From assembly GCA_027681045.1 (NCBI GenBank), contig JAQDCK010000002.1, positions 176,801 to 240,800 on the forward strand: DNA of 64,000 nt, written 5' to 3'. The stretch's first letter is position 1. Each line of letters begins with the position of its first letter. This document shows positions 18,245 to 28,625 of the stretch, one piece after another. The notes under the pieces are model-generated. The model was given only the letters and a program-made list of their open reading frames with translations, made no database searches and had not been told where the DNA came from. A program made the position numbers and the translations under genes. Source of the stretch: Lactobacillaceae bacterium AF64-9pH9TA. Its GTDB lineage: Bacteria; Bacillota; Bacilli; Lactobacillales; Lactobacillaceae.

Positions 18245-18943
18245 ATGAAAATTGCAATCGTTGTGCCAATGGCTGAAGAAGCTGAATTTTATCATCAATA
18301 CTTTTCCTCAGGTAAAAAAGAAATGCTCGGTTCAACTGAATTCGAACATTTTTCCGTTGCCGGCAACGATCTTTACCTGGGCTTGACCGGGATCGGCAAG
18401 GTCCAGGCGGCCATGAACCTGACCAGCCTCCTGGTCAAGGAAAAGATTGACCTGGTCATCATGACTGGATCAGCCGGGTCCTTGCAAAAAGAGGTTCAGC
18501 GGATGGACCTGGTTCTGCCAAGCGAATTTGCCTACCACGATGCCCACAACACTTTAGCGGGTAATTATGTCGAAGGACAGATCCCGCAGGAGCCAGCCCG
18601 CTTTAAGCTGGAAAGCGCGGAAAGAGACAAGTTCAAGGACTTTTTGGCCAAAAAGGGCGTGGCCTACAAGGAAGGCTTGGTCGTGACCGGGGACTCCTTC
18701 ATCTCCTCCCAGGCGCAAAAAGATGAAATTCTGGGCAATTTCCCAACTGCCCTGTGCGTGGAAATGGAAGGGGCAGCCTTTGCCCAAGTGGCCTACCACT
18801 TTAACGTTCCGCTGATCGCCTTGCGGGCTATCTCCGACAATGGGGATGAAGACGCCGACAACGACTTTGCAGCCTTTGTCAGAAAGGTCGGTGCCCAGGC
18901 GGCAGAACTGATCGTGGAATACTTAAGGGAGAATGATTTTTAA
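18245..18943 (+). CDS. mtnN: 5'-methylthioadenosine/S-adenosylhomocysteine nucleosidase
   Basis: A 232-residue nucleoside phosphorylase-fold enzyme that hydrolyses MTA and SAH to adenine and the thioribose product, recycling SAM by-products. The start MKIAIVVPMAEEAEFYHQY, the GIGKVQAAMN motif near residue 59, VVTGDSFIS near 147, CVEMEGAAFAQ near 174 and the catalytic-Asp loop RAISDNGDEDADNDF near 199 are all present. It abuts the cysteine desulfurase gene, whose ATG begins on its last base. Confidence 0.95.
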   Translation: MKIAIVVPMAEEAEFYHQYFSSGKKEMLGSTEFEHFSVAGNDLYLGLTGIGKVQAAMNLTSLLVKEKIDLVIMTGSAGSLQKEVQRMDLVLPSEFAYHDAHNTLAGNYVEGQIPQEPARFKLESAERDKFKDFLAKKGVAYKEGLVVTGDSFISSQAQKDEILGNFPTALCVEMEGAAFAQVAYHFNVPLIALRAISDNGDEDADNDFAAFVRKVGAQAAELIVEYLRENDF

Positions 18944-20106
18944 TGAAGCAGGTATATCTTGACAACGCGGCGACGACGCCCATGTCACCGACCGTCATTG
19001 ACGTGATCACGGATGAAATGGCCAATGACTTCGGCAATGCCTCCAGCACCCACAGCCTGGGCCGGAAGGCCCGCAACAGCGTGGAAACGGCCCGGCACAC
19101 CATCGCCCAGGCAATAAATGCCAAAGACCAGGAGATTATTTTTACCTCCGGCGGTTCTGAAAGCAACAATACGGTAATTTTTGGCGTGGCGGAAATGCAA
19201 AAAGCAGTTGGCCGGCACTTGATTACGACCAAGATCGAACATGAATCAGTTTTAAAGTCCATGCAGCACCTGGAAGAGCTGGGCTATGAGGTGACCTACC
19301 TGGACGTGGACAGAGACGGGCATATTTCCCTTGACCAGCTCCGCGAGGCCATCAGACCAGACACGATTCTGGTCTCAGTCATGGCTGTCAACAATGAAGT
19401 TGGCAGCATCAACCCCCTCAAGGATATTGGCCAAATCGTCAAGGACAGCCAGGCCTTCTTCCACGTTGACGCTGTCCAGGGTCTGGGCAACATTGATCTG
19501 GATGTTGAAGAAATGGGAATCGACTTTATGTCGACTTCAGCCCACAAGATCAACGGGCCGAAATTTCTGGGCTTCCTGTATGAAAGAGACGGGATCCGTT
19601 TGCCAAACCGGATTTACGGCGGCGACCAGGAACTGAAGCGGCGGGCCGGTACGGAAAACGTGCCGGGGATTGCCGGCTTTGGCCAGGCTGTAGCGGAAGT
19701 TCAGGCAGAAAGCAAGGCTGACCTGCAGGCCAAGTACACTGATTTCCAAAAGATCATCTTGAACCGGCTGGATGAGAGCGGGGTGGCCTATGAGGTCAAC
19801 AGCCCCTTGACCGGTCTGGTTTCCCACCATGTCTTAAATCTCCGTTTAAACGGTTTGTCCACTTATGTCCTTTTGGCCAACCTGGACCTGGCTGGCTTTG
19901 CTGTTTCAGGAGGGTCGGCCTGCACGGCCGGCAGCCTGACCCCGTCCCACGTTTTGACGGCTATGTTTGGCCAGGATTCACCAAAGGTCAGCGAATCGAT
20001 TAGGATTTCTTTTGGCCGCTACAACACGGCTGAAGAAGTGGAAGCTTTTGCGGCTGCCCTGGTGAAGGTGGCCCGCAAGCTGCAAGACCGGAAGCGGGAA
20101 GACTAA
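18943..20106 (+). CDS. iscS: Cysteine desulfurase (NifS/IscS type) feeding tRNA thiolation
   Basis: A 387-residue PLP enzyme that removes sulfur from cysteine as a persulfide. It shows YLDNAATTPM at the start, the PLP-lysine motif SAHKINGPK near residue 204 and the persulfide cysteine in GGSACTAGSL near residue 326. It is the short-loop type paired with mnmA, as in other Bacillota, where it hands sulfur to the tRNA thiolase. No iscU or suf genes are adjacent, which supports a dedicated tRNA role. Confidence 0.92.
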   Translation: MKQVYLDNAATTPMSPTVIDVITDEMANDFGNASSTHSLGRKARNSVETARHTIAQAINAKDQEIIFTSGGSESNNTVIFGVAEMQKAVGRHLITTKIEHESVLKSMQHLEELGYEVTYLDVDRDGHISLDQLREAIRPDTILVSVMAVNNEVGSINPLKDIGQIVKDSQAFFHVDAVQGLGNIDLDVEEMGIDFMSTSAHKINGPKFLGFLYERDGIRLPNRIYGGDQELKRRAGTENVPGIAGFGQAVAEVQAESKADLQAKYTDFQKIILNRLDESGVAYEVNSPLTGLVSHHVLNLRLNGLSTYVLLANLDLAGFAVSGGSACTAGSLTPSHVLTAMFGQDSPKVSESIRISFGRYNTAEEVEAFAAALVKVARKLQDRKRED

Positions 20107-20110
20107 ATAG

Positions 20111-20139
20111 TTGCTTTTTCAAAAGAATGTACTTACAAT
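20111..20139 (+). promoter_or_regulatory. Promoter for DUF1831-mnmA
   Basis: TTGCTT, a 17-base spacer and TACAAT lie between the desulfurase and the DUF1831 gene. This gives the DUF1831-mnmA pair its own start point in addition to read-through. Confidence 0.65.
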
Positions 20140-20160
20140 TAATAAGCGAGGTTTTACTTT

Positions 20161-21634
<1,474 letters not shown>

Positions 21635-21635
21635 T

Positions 21636-21669
21636 GACAAGGCCAAGTCCCGGCGGACTTGGCCTTGTT
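21636..21669 (+). terminator. Intrinsic terminator after mnmA
   Basis: AAGGCCAAGTCC pairs perfectly with GGACTTGGCCTT around a 4-base loop, followed by TGTT. The stem is strong but the T-run is short. Confidence 0.75.
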
Positions 21670-21689
21670 CGTGTTTAGCGGGGCCGTCT

Positions 21690-21700
21690 TTTGCTATAAT
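21690..21700 (+). promoter_or_regulatory. Extended -10 promoter for the phosphatase gene
   Basis: TTGCTATAAT contains a TGn extension and a consensus TATAAT at 21695-21700. No convincing -35 is seen, which is usual for extended -10 promoters. Confidence 0.5.
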
Positions 21701-21733
21701 AAATAGCGATAGTTACGAGAGGCGATAAAAATT

Positions 21734-22393
21734 ATGGAAATATATTTTGTAAGACATGGCAAGACTCAGTGGAACCTGGAGCAACGTTTCCAGGGCGGGC
21801 AAGGTGATTCAAAATTATTGCCGGAAAGTTTGGCCGACATTGAGAAGCTGGGACGTTATTTACAAGGGAAGCATTTTAAGGCGGTTTACGCCAGCCCCCT
21901 GGACCGGGCGAGAATGACGGCCCAAGGGCTGATTGACGCGGCTGGGATCCGCCTGCCCCTGCACATCGATGAACGCTTGCGGGAAATGAACCTGGGCAAG
22001 CTGGAAGGAATGAAGTATGCTGAGGCGGAAAAGCTCTATCCCCAGGAAATCGACAATTTTTGGCACCACCCGGACAAATACGACAATACTGTCGTAGAGG
22101 GCGAAAGCTATGAGCATGCCATGGCCAGGGGCCTGGATTTCGGCCGGGAAATGGCAAAAAAATACCCCAAAGACAGCGACAAGGTTCTGGTGGTCAGCCA
22201 CGGGGCAGTTCTGTCAGCCATCATGGGGGCGCTTTTAGGCTATGACCTGGCCAATCTCAGACAAAACGGGGTTATCTACAATACCAGCGTTTCAGTCTTG
22301 GCAAGCCAGGACAAGGGCCCTGACTTTAAGCTGGTCAAGTGGTCAGACGTTACTCCTTTAGAGCACAAGATGTCAGAAACGGATGGTTTGTAA
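21734..22393 (+). CDS. Histidine phosphatase family protein (phosphoglycerate-mutase-like)
   Basis: A 219-residue member of the histidine phosphatase superfamily. The catalytic RHG motif is in VRHGKTQWNLEQRFQG near residue 6, YASPLDRARMTA near residue 54, and the second histidine in VVSHGAVLSAI near 156. Length and motif pattern fit broad-specificity phosphatases (PhoE/GpmB-like) rather than glycolytic GpmA. The substrate is unknown. Its TAA overlaps the next ATG. Confidence 0.85.
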   Translation: MEIYFVRHGKTQWNLEQRFQGGQGDSKLLPESLADIEKLGRYLQGKHFKAVYASPLDRARMTAQGLIDAAGIRLPLHIDERLREMNLGKLEGMKYAEAEKLYPQEIDNFWHHPDKYDNTVVEGESYEHAMARGLDFGREMAKKYPKDSDKVLVVSHGAVLSAIMGALLGYDLANLRQNGVIYNTSVSVLASQDKGPDFKLVKWSDVTPLEHKMSETDGL

Positions 22394-23046
22394 TGGATCA
22401 GAAGATCAATCAGCTTTATGAAGAAGGAAAAGTCGACCAGTCGATTCATGCCTTGATTGAAAAAATCGACCATCATCCCCGGGAAACTGCCAACTACCTG
22501 CAGCTGGCCACTTACCTCCTGGACCAGGGCAGCGCTGAGCAAGCCCGGGAGCTCTTGACCAAGGCCCGGGGGATCGCGGAAGATCCCCAGGCCTTGACCT
22601 ATGACCTGGCGGTTTGTGACTACGCCCTGGGCGACTTTGACCAGGCCCTGGCCCGCTTGGCCCAGATTCCGGATGATGACCTGACCATGTACCAAAAGGC
22701 CCTGGTCTACCTCAAGCTGGGCCAGAGCCAGAAGGCCCTGGCTTATGCCCTGTCGATCAAAGAAAGTGACGACCGTGTAAAAGAGCTCATCGGGGACATC
22801 TGGCTGGCTTTAGGAGAGCTGGAAGCAGCCCGGGCCAGCTACCTGGAAATTGCTGAAGGGCAGAGAAGCAGCAAGCTGAACTTTTTGCTGGGCCTCACTT
22901 ATTTCAGCCAGGACCGGGAGCGGGCAGAAGAATTTTTTGCCAAGTCCAAAAAGCAGGATCCCAAATATTACCAAAAAGCCAAAGACCAGTATGAGTCTCT
23001 GCTGAAGCTGCTGAGCCAGGGAAAGGCAGGGGCTGGGAAAGAATAA
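22393..23046 (+). CDS. Tetratricopeptide repeat protein
   Basis: A 217-residue all-helical protein made of TPR-like repeats (e.g. TANYLQLATYLLDQGSAEQ and ALTYDLAVCDYALGDFDQA). The start is ATG 22393, overlapping the previous stop, which gives MDQKINQLYEEGK; an earlier in-frame codon at 22339 lies inside the phosphatase gene. It precedes recD2, as in several lactobacilli. TPR proteins are interaction scaffolds; no partner is evident. Confidence 0.85.
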   Translation: MDQKINQLYEEGKVDQSIHALIEKIDHHPRETANYLQLATYLLDQGSAEQARELLTKARGIAEDPQALTYDLAVCDYALGDFDQALARLAQIPDDDLTMYQKALVYLKLGQSQKALAYALSIKESDDRVKELIGDIWLALGELEAARASYLEIAEGQRSSKLNFLLGLTYFSQDRERAEEFFAKSKKQDPKYYQKAKDQYESLLKLLSQGKAGAGKE

Positions 23047-23059
23047 TAAGGAGCGGGAA

Positions 23060-25450
23060 ATGACCGAGTTTAGCGGTGAAGTAAAAAGCGTTATTTATGA
23101 AAACGCGCAAAACATGTACAAGATCTTGCTGGTCGCCGTAAGTCAGCCTCTGGCCGGCTATGACGATGATGAAATCAAGGTGACGGGGACCTTCGGGGAC
23201 CTGGAGCTTGGCCAGGAATACAGCTTTACCGGTGACTTGGTCACCCACCCCAAGTACGGCTTGCAGTTTCAAGCGACTGGCTGCCAGCCGGCCCTGCCGA
23301 AAGAGACTGGCGGGGTGGTCAAGTACCTGTCTTCTGACAAGTTCCCTGGCATCGGGCCCAAGACAGCTGAAAAAATCGTTGACCAGCTGGGCAGCGGGGG
23401 CTTAAAGAGTTTGCAGGCTGATCCAGCCTTGATTGCCAAGCTGGATCTTTCCCAAAAGCAAAAAGACAGCCTCTTGTCCGGCCTGGCCCAGATGGACTCT
23501 TTTGATGACCTGGCCATGACTTTGGCCAGTTACGGGATTCCCCGCAAGGTGGCCGGCCGCCTTTACCAGAAGTACCATGACCAGACCTTGAAAAAGCTGC
23601 AGGCCGACCCCTACCTGCCTTTAGGAGAGGTAACCGGCTATTCCTTCAAGCAGGCCGACCACTTGGGAATTGGCTTTGGAATTGCCCTTGACAGTCTGGA
23701 GCGGGCTGATGGCAGTATCCTGGCGGTTTTGCTCCAGGCCTTGACCATGGAGGGGGAAACCTACCTGGAACTAGAAGAACTTTTGCCAGCCGCCAAGGAA
23801 CTGACAAATATAAATTTTGACCGCCTGGCAGAAGCAGTTAACGACCTGCAGGATAAGAAGAAGGTCGTCGTGGAAGAAGGCCGGGCCAGCCTTCTGGCCC
23901 CATTTCAAGTGGAAAGCGAGATCGTGACCGACCTGGAAGATCTTTTAGCCAAGGGCAAGGAAACGGACTACCAGGAAACGGACTTGGACCAGGCCATCAA
24001 GCGGGCCGAAAAGAAGCTGGGGATCAGCTATGACCCTGAGCAAAAGCAGGCCATCAAAAACGCGGTAACCAGCCCGGTCTCCATCCTGACTGGGGGACCC
24101 GGGAGCGGGAAGACGACCATCATTGACGGGATCCTGCTGGCCTTAAAGGACCTGGCCGACATGGACGAAGAAGAAGCTGAAGAAGCGATTCTCCTGGCCG
24201 CGCCAACCGGCCGGGCAGCCAAGCGGATGGGGGAAGTCACCGGTTATCCGGCCAAGACCATCCACCGCCTATTGGGCCTAGGGATCGACAACAGCGAGGA
24301 AATGGAGCTGAATGAATTGGAAGGGGAGATTTTGATCGTCGACGAAATGTCCATGGTCGACATCTACCTCTTTGAAAAGCTGCTCAGCGCCATCAGCAAT
24401 GTCCGCCACCTGGTCTTTGTCGGTGACAAGGACCAATTGCCATCCGTCGGGGCAGGGAAGGTTTTCGCTGACTTGATCGAGGCGGACTTCATTCCGACCT
24501 GCCAGTTGCAGGTGGTCCACCGGCAAAAGGATGATTCAACGATCATTCCCTTGGCCCACGCGGTCAACGAAGGAGCCAACCCGGCTGTTCTCTTGCAAAA
24601 GACGGCCAGCTACTCCTTTATTTCTTGCCGGCCCCATGCCGTGCCTAGCGCCGTCGAGCAGATCACCCAGGCAGCCTTAAAGAGCGGCTTTGCGGCTGAC
24701 GACATCCAGGTTCTGGGGGCCATGTACCGGGGCGACGGGGGGATCAACAGTCTGAATGACACCCTCCAGCGGGTGATCAACCCGGAAAAGGGCAATGATA
24801 AAGCAGTTGAGGCCCATGGTGAGAACTTCCGCCTGCATGACCGGGTCCTGCAACTGCAAAATGACCCGGAGCGGGGAATCTACAACGGCGAGATTGGCAA
24901 GGTCGTGGCCGTTGACCCGGAAATGCTGGAAGACGAGGATGACGAAGTCAAGCTTTTGGTCAATTTTGACGGCAAGGAAGTGGCTTACACGCAGGCAGAC
25001 TTGAATAACCTGACCCGGGCCTATGCCATCACCATCCACAAGTCCCAAGGGTCAGAATTTCCTTTGGTCATTCTCTGCTTAACCATGCAGAACTATATCA
25101 TGCTCAAGCGCAATCTTTTGTATACGGCCATCACCCGGGCTTCCCAGAAGCTGGTCATGGTCGGAGAAGAGCAGGCTTTTGCCCAGGCCATGCGGGTCAA
25201 GGGCAATGAGCGGCGGACCAACCTGGTCTGGCTCTTGAAGGACCGCTTTAAGCCAGAAGAACAAAGTAAGCAAGAGAGTAGTGACTCTAAAGAGAATACT
25301 CTGGATAAAGAAGAAAAAGCCGAAGACTACATCTTGACCGGGGCCCGGATCAGCCGAGCGGAGATCTCCCCCATGGTCGGCATGGAGGACCTGGTTCAGG
25401 GATGCAAGAACCTGGCGGAAATCGTCCGGACCAAGGGGCCAGGTGCCTAA
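23060..25450 (+). CDS. recD2: ATP-dependent helicase RecD2
   Basis: A 796-residue SF1B 5'-3' DNA helicase without RecBC partners. The N-terminal region has helix-hairpin-helix-like segments (FPGIGPKTAEKIV near residue 94). It is followed by Walker A in ILTGGPGSGKTTII near residue 345, the DEAD-like IVDEMSMVD near 428, and motif VI region YTAITRASQKLVMVG near 695. RecD2 acts in replication-fork and mismatch-repair-related DNA maintenance. It ends with a low-complexity acidic/lysine linker and a short C-terminal tail. Confidence 0.94.
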   Translation: MTEFSGEVKSVIYENAQNMYKILLVAVSQPLAGYDDDEIKVTGTFGDLELGQEYSFTGDLVTHPKYGLQFQATGCQPALPKETGGVVKYLSSDKFPGIGPKTAEKIVDQLGSGGLKSLQADPALIAKLDLSQKQKDSLLSGLAQMDSFDDLAMTLASYGIPRKVAGRLYQKYHDQTLKKLQADPYLPLGEVTGYSFKQADHLGIGFGIALDSLERADGSILAVLLQALTMEGETYLELEELLPAAKELTNINFDRLAEAVNDLQDKKKVVVEEGRASLLAPFQVESEIVTDLEDLLAKGKETDYQETDLDQAIKRAEKKLGISYDPEQKQAIKNAVTSPVSILTGGPGSGKTTIIDGILLALKDLADMDEEEAEEAILLAAPTGRAAKRMGEVTGYPAKTIHRLLGLGIDNSEEMELNELEGEILIVDEMSMVDIYLFEKLLSAISNVRHLVFVGDKDQLPSVGAGKVFADLIEADFIPTCQLQVVHRQKDDSTIIPLAHAVNEGANPAVLLQKTASYSFISCRPHAVPSAVEQITQAALKSGFAADDIQVLGAMYRGDGGINSLNDTLQRVINPEKGNDKAVEAHGENFRLHDRVLQLQNDPERGIYNGEIGKVVAVDPEMLEDEDDEVKLLVNFDGKEVAYTQADLNNLTRAYAITIHKSQGSEFPLVILCLTMQNYIMLKRNLLYTAITRASQKLVMVGEEQAFAQAMRVKGNERRTNLVWLLKDRFKPEEQSKQESSDSKENTLDKEEKAEDYILTGARISRAEISPMVGMEDLVQGCKNLAEIVRTKGPGA

Positions 25451-25469
25451 CTTAATAAAGTTTTTGACA

Positions 25470-25500
25470 GAAAGACTGGCTTGACCGGTCTTTCTTTTTT
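25470..25500 (+). terminator. Intrinsic terminator after recD2
   Basis: AAAGACTGG pairs with CCGGTCTTT (one G-T pair) around a short loop. The stem is followed by TCTTTTTT. Confidence 0.8.
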
Positions 25501-25519
25501 GCCCAAAAATTAAAAAAAG

Positions 25520-25535
25520 TTACTTTTGTAAGTAA
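25520..25535. promoter_or_regulatory. Palindrome TTACTT-N4-AAGTAA, possible HxlR-type operator
   Basis: A perfect 6-base inverted repeat with a 4-base spacer is followed by AAAGTACT. HxlR-family regulators of oxidoreductase genes use operators of this general type. It stands just before a ribosome-binding-site-like AAGGAAGG and the relic coding sequence. The assignment is inference. Confidence 0.4.
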
Positions 25536-25545
25536 AGTACTGACA

Positions 25546-25671
25546 AAGGAAGGCAGATTGGGTATCCAGATCGCCCTAGCTATGAAGGACAAGCTGCCTT
25601 ACAGCTTCCTGCGCGACCAGATCTACACCCGCCCAACCATGAGCGAGGACTTCAACGACCTCTTCAAGTAG
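25546..25671 (+). pseudogene. Relic: C-terminal end of a pyridine nucleotide-disulfide (FAD) oxidoreductase
   Basis: In the frame ending at TAG 25669-25671 the sequence reads GIQIALAMKDKLPYSFLRDQ and then IYTRPTMSEDFNDLFK. The second part, TRPTMSED, is the typical C-terminal dimerisation motif (HPTMSE) of glutathione reductase/dihydrolipoamide dehydrogenase-like enzymes. Only about 37 residues remain of roughly 440. Upstream lie a palindrome and a Shine-Dalgarno-like AAGGAAGG. This looks like a gene whose promoter end and 3' end were joined by a large internal deletion. Catalytic CxxxxC and FAD motifs are absent. Confidence 0.65.
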
Positions 25672-25692
25672 TAAAAAATGCCAAAAGGGCGT

Positions 25693-25723
25693 AAAAAAAG
25701 AACTCCGGAAGGAGTTCTTTTTT
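25693..25723. terminator. Bidirectional terminator between the oxidoreductase relic and rnjA
   Basis: AAAAGAACTCC GGAA GGAGTTCTTTT forms a perfect stem with T-runs on both strands. It is placed to end rnjA on the minus strand. Confidence 0.85.
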
Positions 25724-25734
25724 GCTATCAAGCT

Positions 25735-27414
25735 TTATTTCTTTTCGATCAGCATTGGCAGGATCATCGGCCGTCTTTCAGTGCGGGAGTAAAGGAAGTC
25801 CTGCAGGTTCTCGACGATCGCCTTGCGGATTTCGCTGTCCTTAGGTTTGTCGCTCTTGGCCATTTCCGTCTTCAAGACATGGTAGACGTGTTTCTGGGCC
25901 GCGTTGATCAAGTCCTGGGATTCACGCATGTAGACAAAGCCCCGGCTGAGGATGTCAGGACCAGCCAAGACCCGCTTGTGCTTGTAGTCAACCGTGGCTA
26001 CGGCTACTACAAGCCCCTCTTCAGACAGGATCTGCCGGTCGCGGACCACGATGTTGCCAACGTCAGCAGCACCGGAAGTGTCGACGAAGACGTCCTTGAC
26101 GTGGATGTCGCCGGCGATTCTGGCCCCTTCAGGGCTGAAGCAGACCACTTCACCGTTCTTCAAGACGAAGGTGTTTTCTGCCGGTACGCCTGCTTGCTGG
26201 GCCAGGTGGGCATGGACAACCTGCATCCGGTATTCACCGTGCACCGGGATCATGTACTTTGGTTTGGCTAGTTCGACCATCAGCTTCAGTTCTTCCTGGC
26301 CGCCGTGGCCGGAAGTGTGAACATTGTTGACCCGGCCGTGGACCACGTTGGCCCCGCCTTCCATCAGCTTGTTGATCAGCTGGTTAACGCTCAAGGTGTT
26401 GCCTGGAATCGGGTTGGAAGAGAAGATCACAGTGTCATGCGGCTTCAACTTGATCTGCCGGTGGGTGCCGTTGGCGATCCGGGAGAGGGCAGCCAGGGGT
26501 TCACCCTGGGAACCGGTACAGAGGATCATAACTTTTTCCGGCGGCAGGGAGTTAATCGTTTCAGCATCGACAATCAAGCCTTCTGGCACATCCAGGTAGC
26601 CCAGATCGATCCCGTTTTGGATCCCGTTCTCCATGCTCCGGCCAAAAATCGCCACCTTGCGGCCGGTGTCGATCGCGGCTTGAATAGCGGTTGACACCCG
26701 GTAAAGGTTGGAAGCGAAAGTGGCGAAGATGATCCGGCCTTGGATGCCGGTGATGATGTTGTGCAAAGAGCCGGCAACGAAGCGTTCAGACTTGGTAAAC
26801 TGCGGCACTTCCGCGTTGGTTGAGTCGCTCAAGAGAGCCAAAACGCCTTCTTCGCCCAGCTGGGCCATTCTTTGGAAGTTAGGGGCCGGCTGGTTCATGA
26901 CCGGAGTCAAGTCGAACTTGAAGTCCCCAGTAAAGACAACCGCGCCCAGCGGAGTGTGGACGGCAATCCCCAAAGTGTCGGGGATTGAGTGGGTGGTTCT
27001 GAAGAAGGTCACCTTCAGTTTGTCAAAAGTCAAAACCGTGTCTTCGTGCTCTTCATGCAGCTCGGTCCGGTCCAGGATCCCGTGTTCTTCACACTTGCTC
27101 TTGATTAAGGCCAGGGCAAAAGGCGTGGCGTAGACAGGAATTTCCGGAATCTTTTCCAGCAGGAAGGGAATCCCGCCGATATGGTCTTCGTGGCCGTGGC
27201 TGACAACCAGGGCCTTGATCTTCTCCCGGTTCTTGACCAGGTAGGAGTAGTCGGAGATAACATAGTTGATCCCCAGCAGCTCATCTTCCGGGAACTTGAT
27301 GCCGCAGTCCATGATGACGATTTCGTCTTGGTACTGGACGCAGTACATGTTACGGCCGATTTCGTGTAATCCCCCGATCGCGAAAACGGCTACTTCGTTT
27401 TGTTTAATCTTCAC
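25735..27414 (-). CDS. rnjA: Ribonuclease J1
   Basis: A metallo-beta-lactamase/beta-CASP nuclease with endo- and 5'-3' exonuclease activity, central to mRNA decay and rRNA maturation. Metal-binding motifs are intact: [34 protein letters not shown] and IPVHGEYR. I prefer the GTG at 27414 ([20 protein letters not shown]), which matches the usual J1 N-terminus and gives 559 residues. A TTG at 27429 is an alternative that adds five residues. Either start overlaps the end of rpoY, so the pair is coupled. Confidence 0.94.
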   Translation of the reverse strand: MKIKQNEVAVFAIGGLHEIGRNMYCVQYQDEIVIMDCGIKFPEDELLGINYVISDYSYLVKNREKIKALVVSHGHEDHIGGIPFLLEKIPEIPVYATPFALALIKSKCEEHGILDRTELHEEHEDTVLTFDKLKVTFFRTTHSIPDTLGIAVHTPLGAVVFTGDFKFDLTPVMNQPAPNFQRMAQLGEEGVLALLSDSTNAEVPQFTKSERFVAGSLHNIITGIQGRIIFATFASNLYRVSTAIQAAIDTGRKVAIFGRSMENGIQNGIDLGYLDVPEGLIVDAETINSLPPEKVMILCTGSQGEPLAALSRIANGTHRQIKLKPHDTVIFSSNPIPGNTLSVNQLINKLMEGGANVVHGRVNNVHTSGHGGQEELKLMVELAKPKYMIPVHGEYRMQVVHAHLAQQAGVPAENTFVLKNGEVVCFSPEGARIAGDIHVKDVFVDTSGAADVGNIVVRDRQILSEEGLVVAVATVDYKHKRVLAGPDILSRGFVYMRESQDLINAAQKHVYHVLKTEMAKSDKPKDSEIRKAIVENLQDFLYSRTERRPMILPMLIEKK

Positions 27415-27637
27415 TGTCAGTTTGGCCAAAGGCAGTCAGCTTGAAGTCAGCGTGTTCTTGTTCGTACTTCAAGGAGTTGCCGGTTAATTCTTGGATGAGC
27501 TCGATGTTGTAGGGGGTGTTTTGTTCAACGAGTGCTCTGGCTTGGACAACGTTGTCGGCTTCCATGTAGAGAGTCTGGGTCGTTTCTCTGCGTGGGTTAA
27601 CGATCTTGTCCTTTTGATATAAAACTTTGTAGATCAT
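27404..27637 (-). CDS. rpoY: RNA polymerase epsilon subunit RpoY
   Basis: A 77-residue protein of the RpoY (YkzG, DUF1447) family, a small auxiliary RNA polymerase subunit of Bacillota. It starts [20 protein letters not shown] and has the [14 protein letters not shown] motif close to the C-terminus, both typical. AAGGAG precedes the ATG at 27637. Its last codons overlap the rnjA start; this rpoY-rnjA pairing is conserved across Bacillota. Confidence 0.92.
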   Translation of the reverse strand: MIYKVLYQKDKIVNPRRETTQTLYMEADNVVQARALVEQNTPYNIELIQELTGNSLKYEQEHADFKLTAFGQTDSED

Positions 27638-27778
27638 AAAAAATCTCCTTATTGTTTAATTGTAATTTGATCTCTGTTTGAGAAATTTTGACAAAAATAC
27701 TCAATAGCTAATTAAAGTTTAACATAATTAGAAAAGCAAGTATAGAAACAGAACTTGCCTATCAAGGAAAAAGAGAAC

Positions 27779-27815
27779 AAAAAAGCCCAAGCCAGGACGA
27801 AGCGGGCTGGCTTGG
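27779..27815 (-). terminator. Intrinsic terminator after def
   Basis: On the minus strand CCAAGCCAG pairs with CTGGCTTGG around an 11-base loop. The stem is followed by GCTTTTTT. It lies 11 bases after the def stop. Confidence 0.8.
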
Positions 27816-27825
27816 ACTCTTGAGC

Positions 27826-28380
27826 CTAGTAGATGACGATGGTGTCTTCATCCAGGGCAAATGGGTTTTCCTTGTTGATCCGGTCGTAGAAGAGGTGTCC
27901 GTTCAAGTGGTCGATTTCGTGGCCGGATACGATGGCTGGGTAGCCCTTGAGGCGGATGGTCTTTTCCTCGCCGTCAACGGTCCAGTAGTGAATCGTAACC
28001 TTGTTTGGCCGCGGAACGTAGCCGTCGATGACCTTGTCAACGCTTAGGCAGCCTTCGCCTTCGCCCAGGCAGGTCTTGCGGACAGATTCAGAGATGATTT
28101 CTGGGTTAACGTAAACTTCCTTAAAAATAATTTCACCCTTGTCGTCTGGCACAAGCAGGGCAGCCATAGAAACGCCTTCACCAACCTGCGGAGCAGCCAG
28201 ACCGACCCCGGCCCGGAGCTGGTGCTTGGCGGCAATCTTTGGATCTTGTGAGTTTACCAGGTATTCCATCATGTCATCGGCCAGCTTGCGGTAGTGGTCT
28301 GACAAGGGAAAAGTCAATTTTTGCGCAACTTGCCGCAAAACGGGATCGCCGTCGCGGACAATATCTTTCATTAAGATCAA
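27826..28380 (-). CDS. def: Peptide deformylase
   Basis: A 184-residue metalloenzyme that removes the N-formyl group from nascent proteins. The three motifs are present: [10 protein letters not shown] near residue 61, EGCLSVD near 115 and GHEIDHLNG near 157, which supply the Cys and two His metal ligands and catalytic Glu. The start is TTG 28380, giving [16 protein letters not shown] with AAGGAG at the right spacing. An ATG three codons downstream (28371) is a weaker alternative, and longer versions lack support. Confidence 0.93.
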   Translation of the reverse strand: MILMKDIVRDGDPVLRQVAQKLTFPLSDHYRKLADDMMEYLVNSQDPKIAAKHQLRAGVGLAAPQVGEGVSMAALLVPDDKGEIIFKEVYVNPEIISESVRKTCLGEGEGCLSVDKVIDGYVPRPNKVTIHYWTVDGEEKTIRLKGYPAIVSGHEIDHLNGHLFYDRINKENPFALDEDTIVIY

Positions 28381-28484
28381 TTTGGGTTCTCCTTTTAAAA
28401 TTATCGCTAATATATTTTTACCACAAAAAGGCCTGCTATGGTTAAACATTCTCTGAAAAGCCTATGTAAACTAAAGGAAATTTG

Positions 28485-28513
28485 TTGACCAGGCCCAAGA
28501 GTGGTTGTACAAT
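28485..28513 (+). promoter_or_regulatory. typA promoter
   Basis: TTGACC (28485-28490), a 17-base spacer and TACAAT (28508-28513) put the transcript start near 28520. That leaves a 105-base leader before typA. Confidence 0.75.
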
Positions 28514-28573
28514 AGATGATTGTAAAAAATATAAACTGATTACTTCGGCCAGCCTACTATCTAAGGCTAAAGG

Positions 28574-28602
28574 GAACTGTGCTTTTGTCACAGTTCTTTT
28601 TA
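28574..28602 (+). terminator. Intrinsic terminator inside the typA leader (possible attenuator)
   Basis: GAACTGTG and CACAGTTC pair perfectly around a 7-base loop and run into TTTTTAT, between the typA promoter and its Shine-Dalgarno. An upstream AGCCT/AGGCT stem (28549-28568 region) could form an alternative fold. Confidence 0.65.
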
Positions 28603-28625
28603 TGAGGAACGGGGAGGAAACATTT

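Noticed and set aside
18879..19262. Minus-strand frame of 127 codons over mtnN and the desulfurase gene
   Set aside because: It spans two well-supported plus-strand genes in antisense, with no ribosome binding site or recognisable product.
25678..26271. Long plus-strand open frame (197 codons) opposite rnjA
   Set aside because: It is a shadow of the rnjA coding sequence caused by high third-position GC. It begins in a terminator and has no family resemblance.
28516..28539. Seven-codon frame (MIVKNIN) in the typA leader as a leader peptide
   Set aside because: No ribosome binding site and the ATG lies at or before the predicted transcript start.
28482..28625. Upstream N-terminal extension of typA (48 residues)
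   Set aside because: It would include the promoter and the leader terminator, and TypA proteins start where the TTG at 28626 places it.
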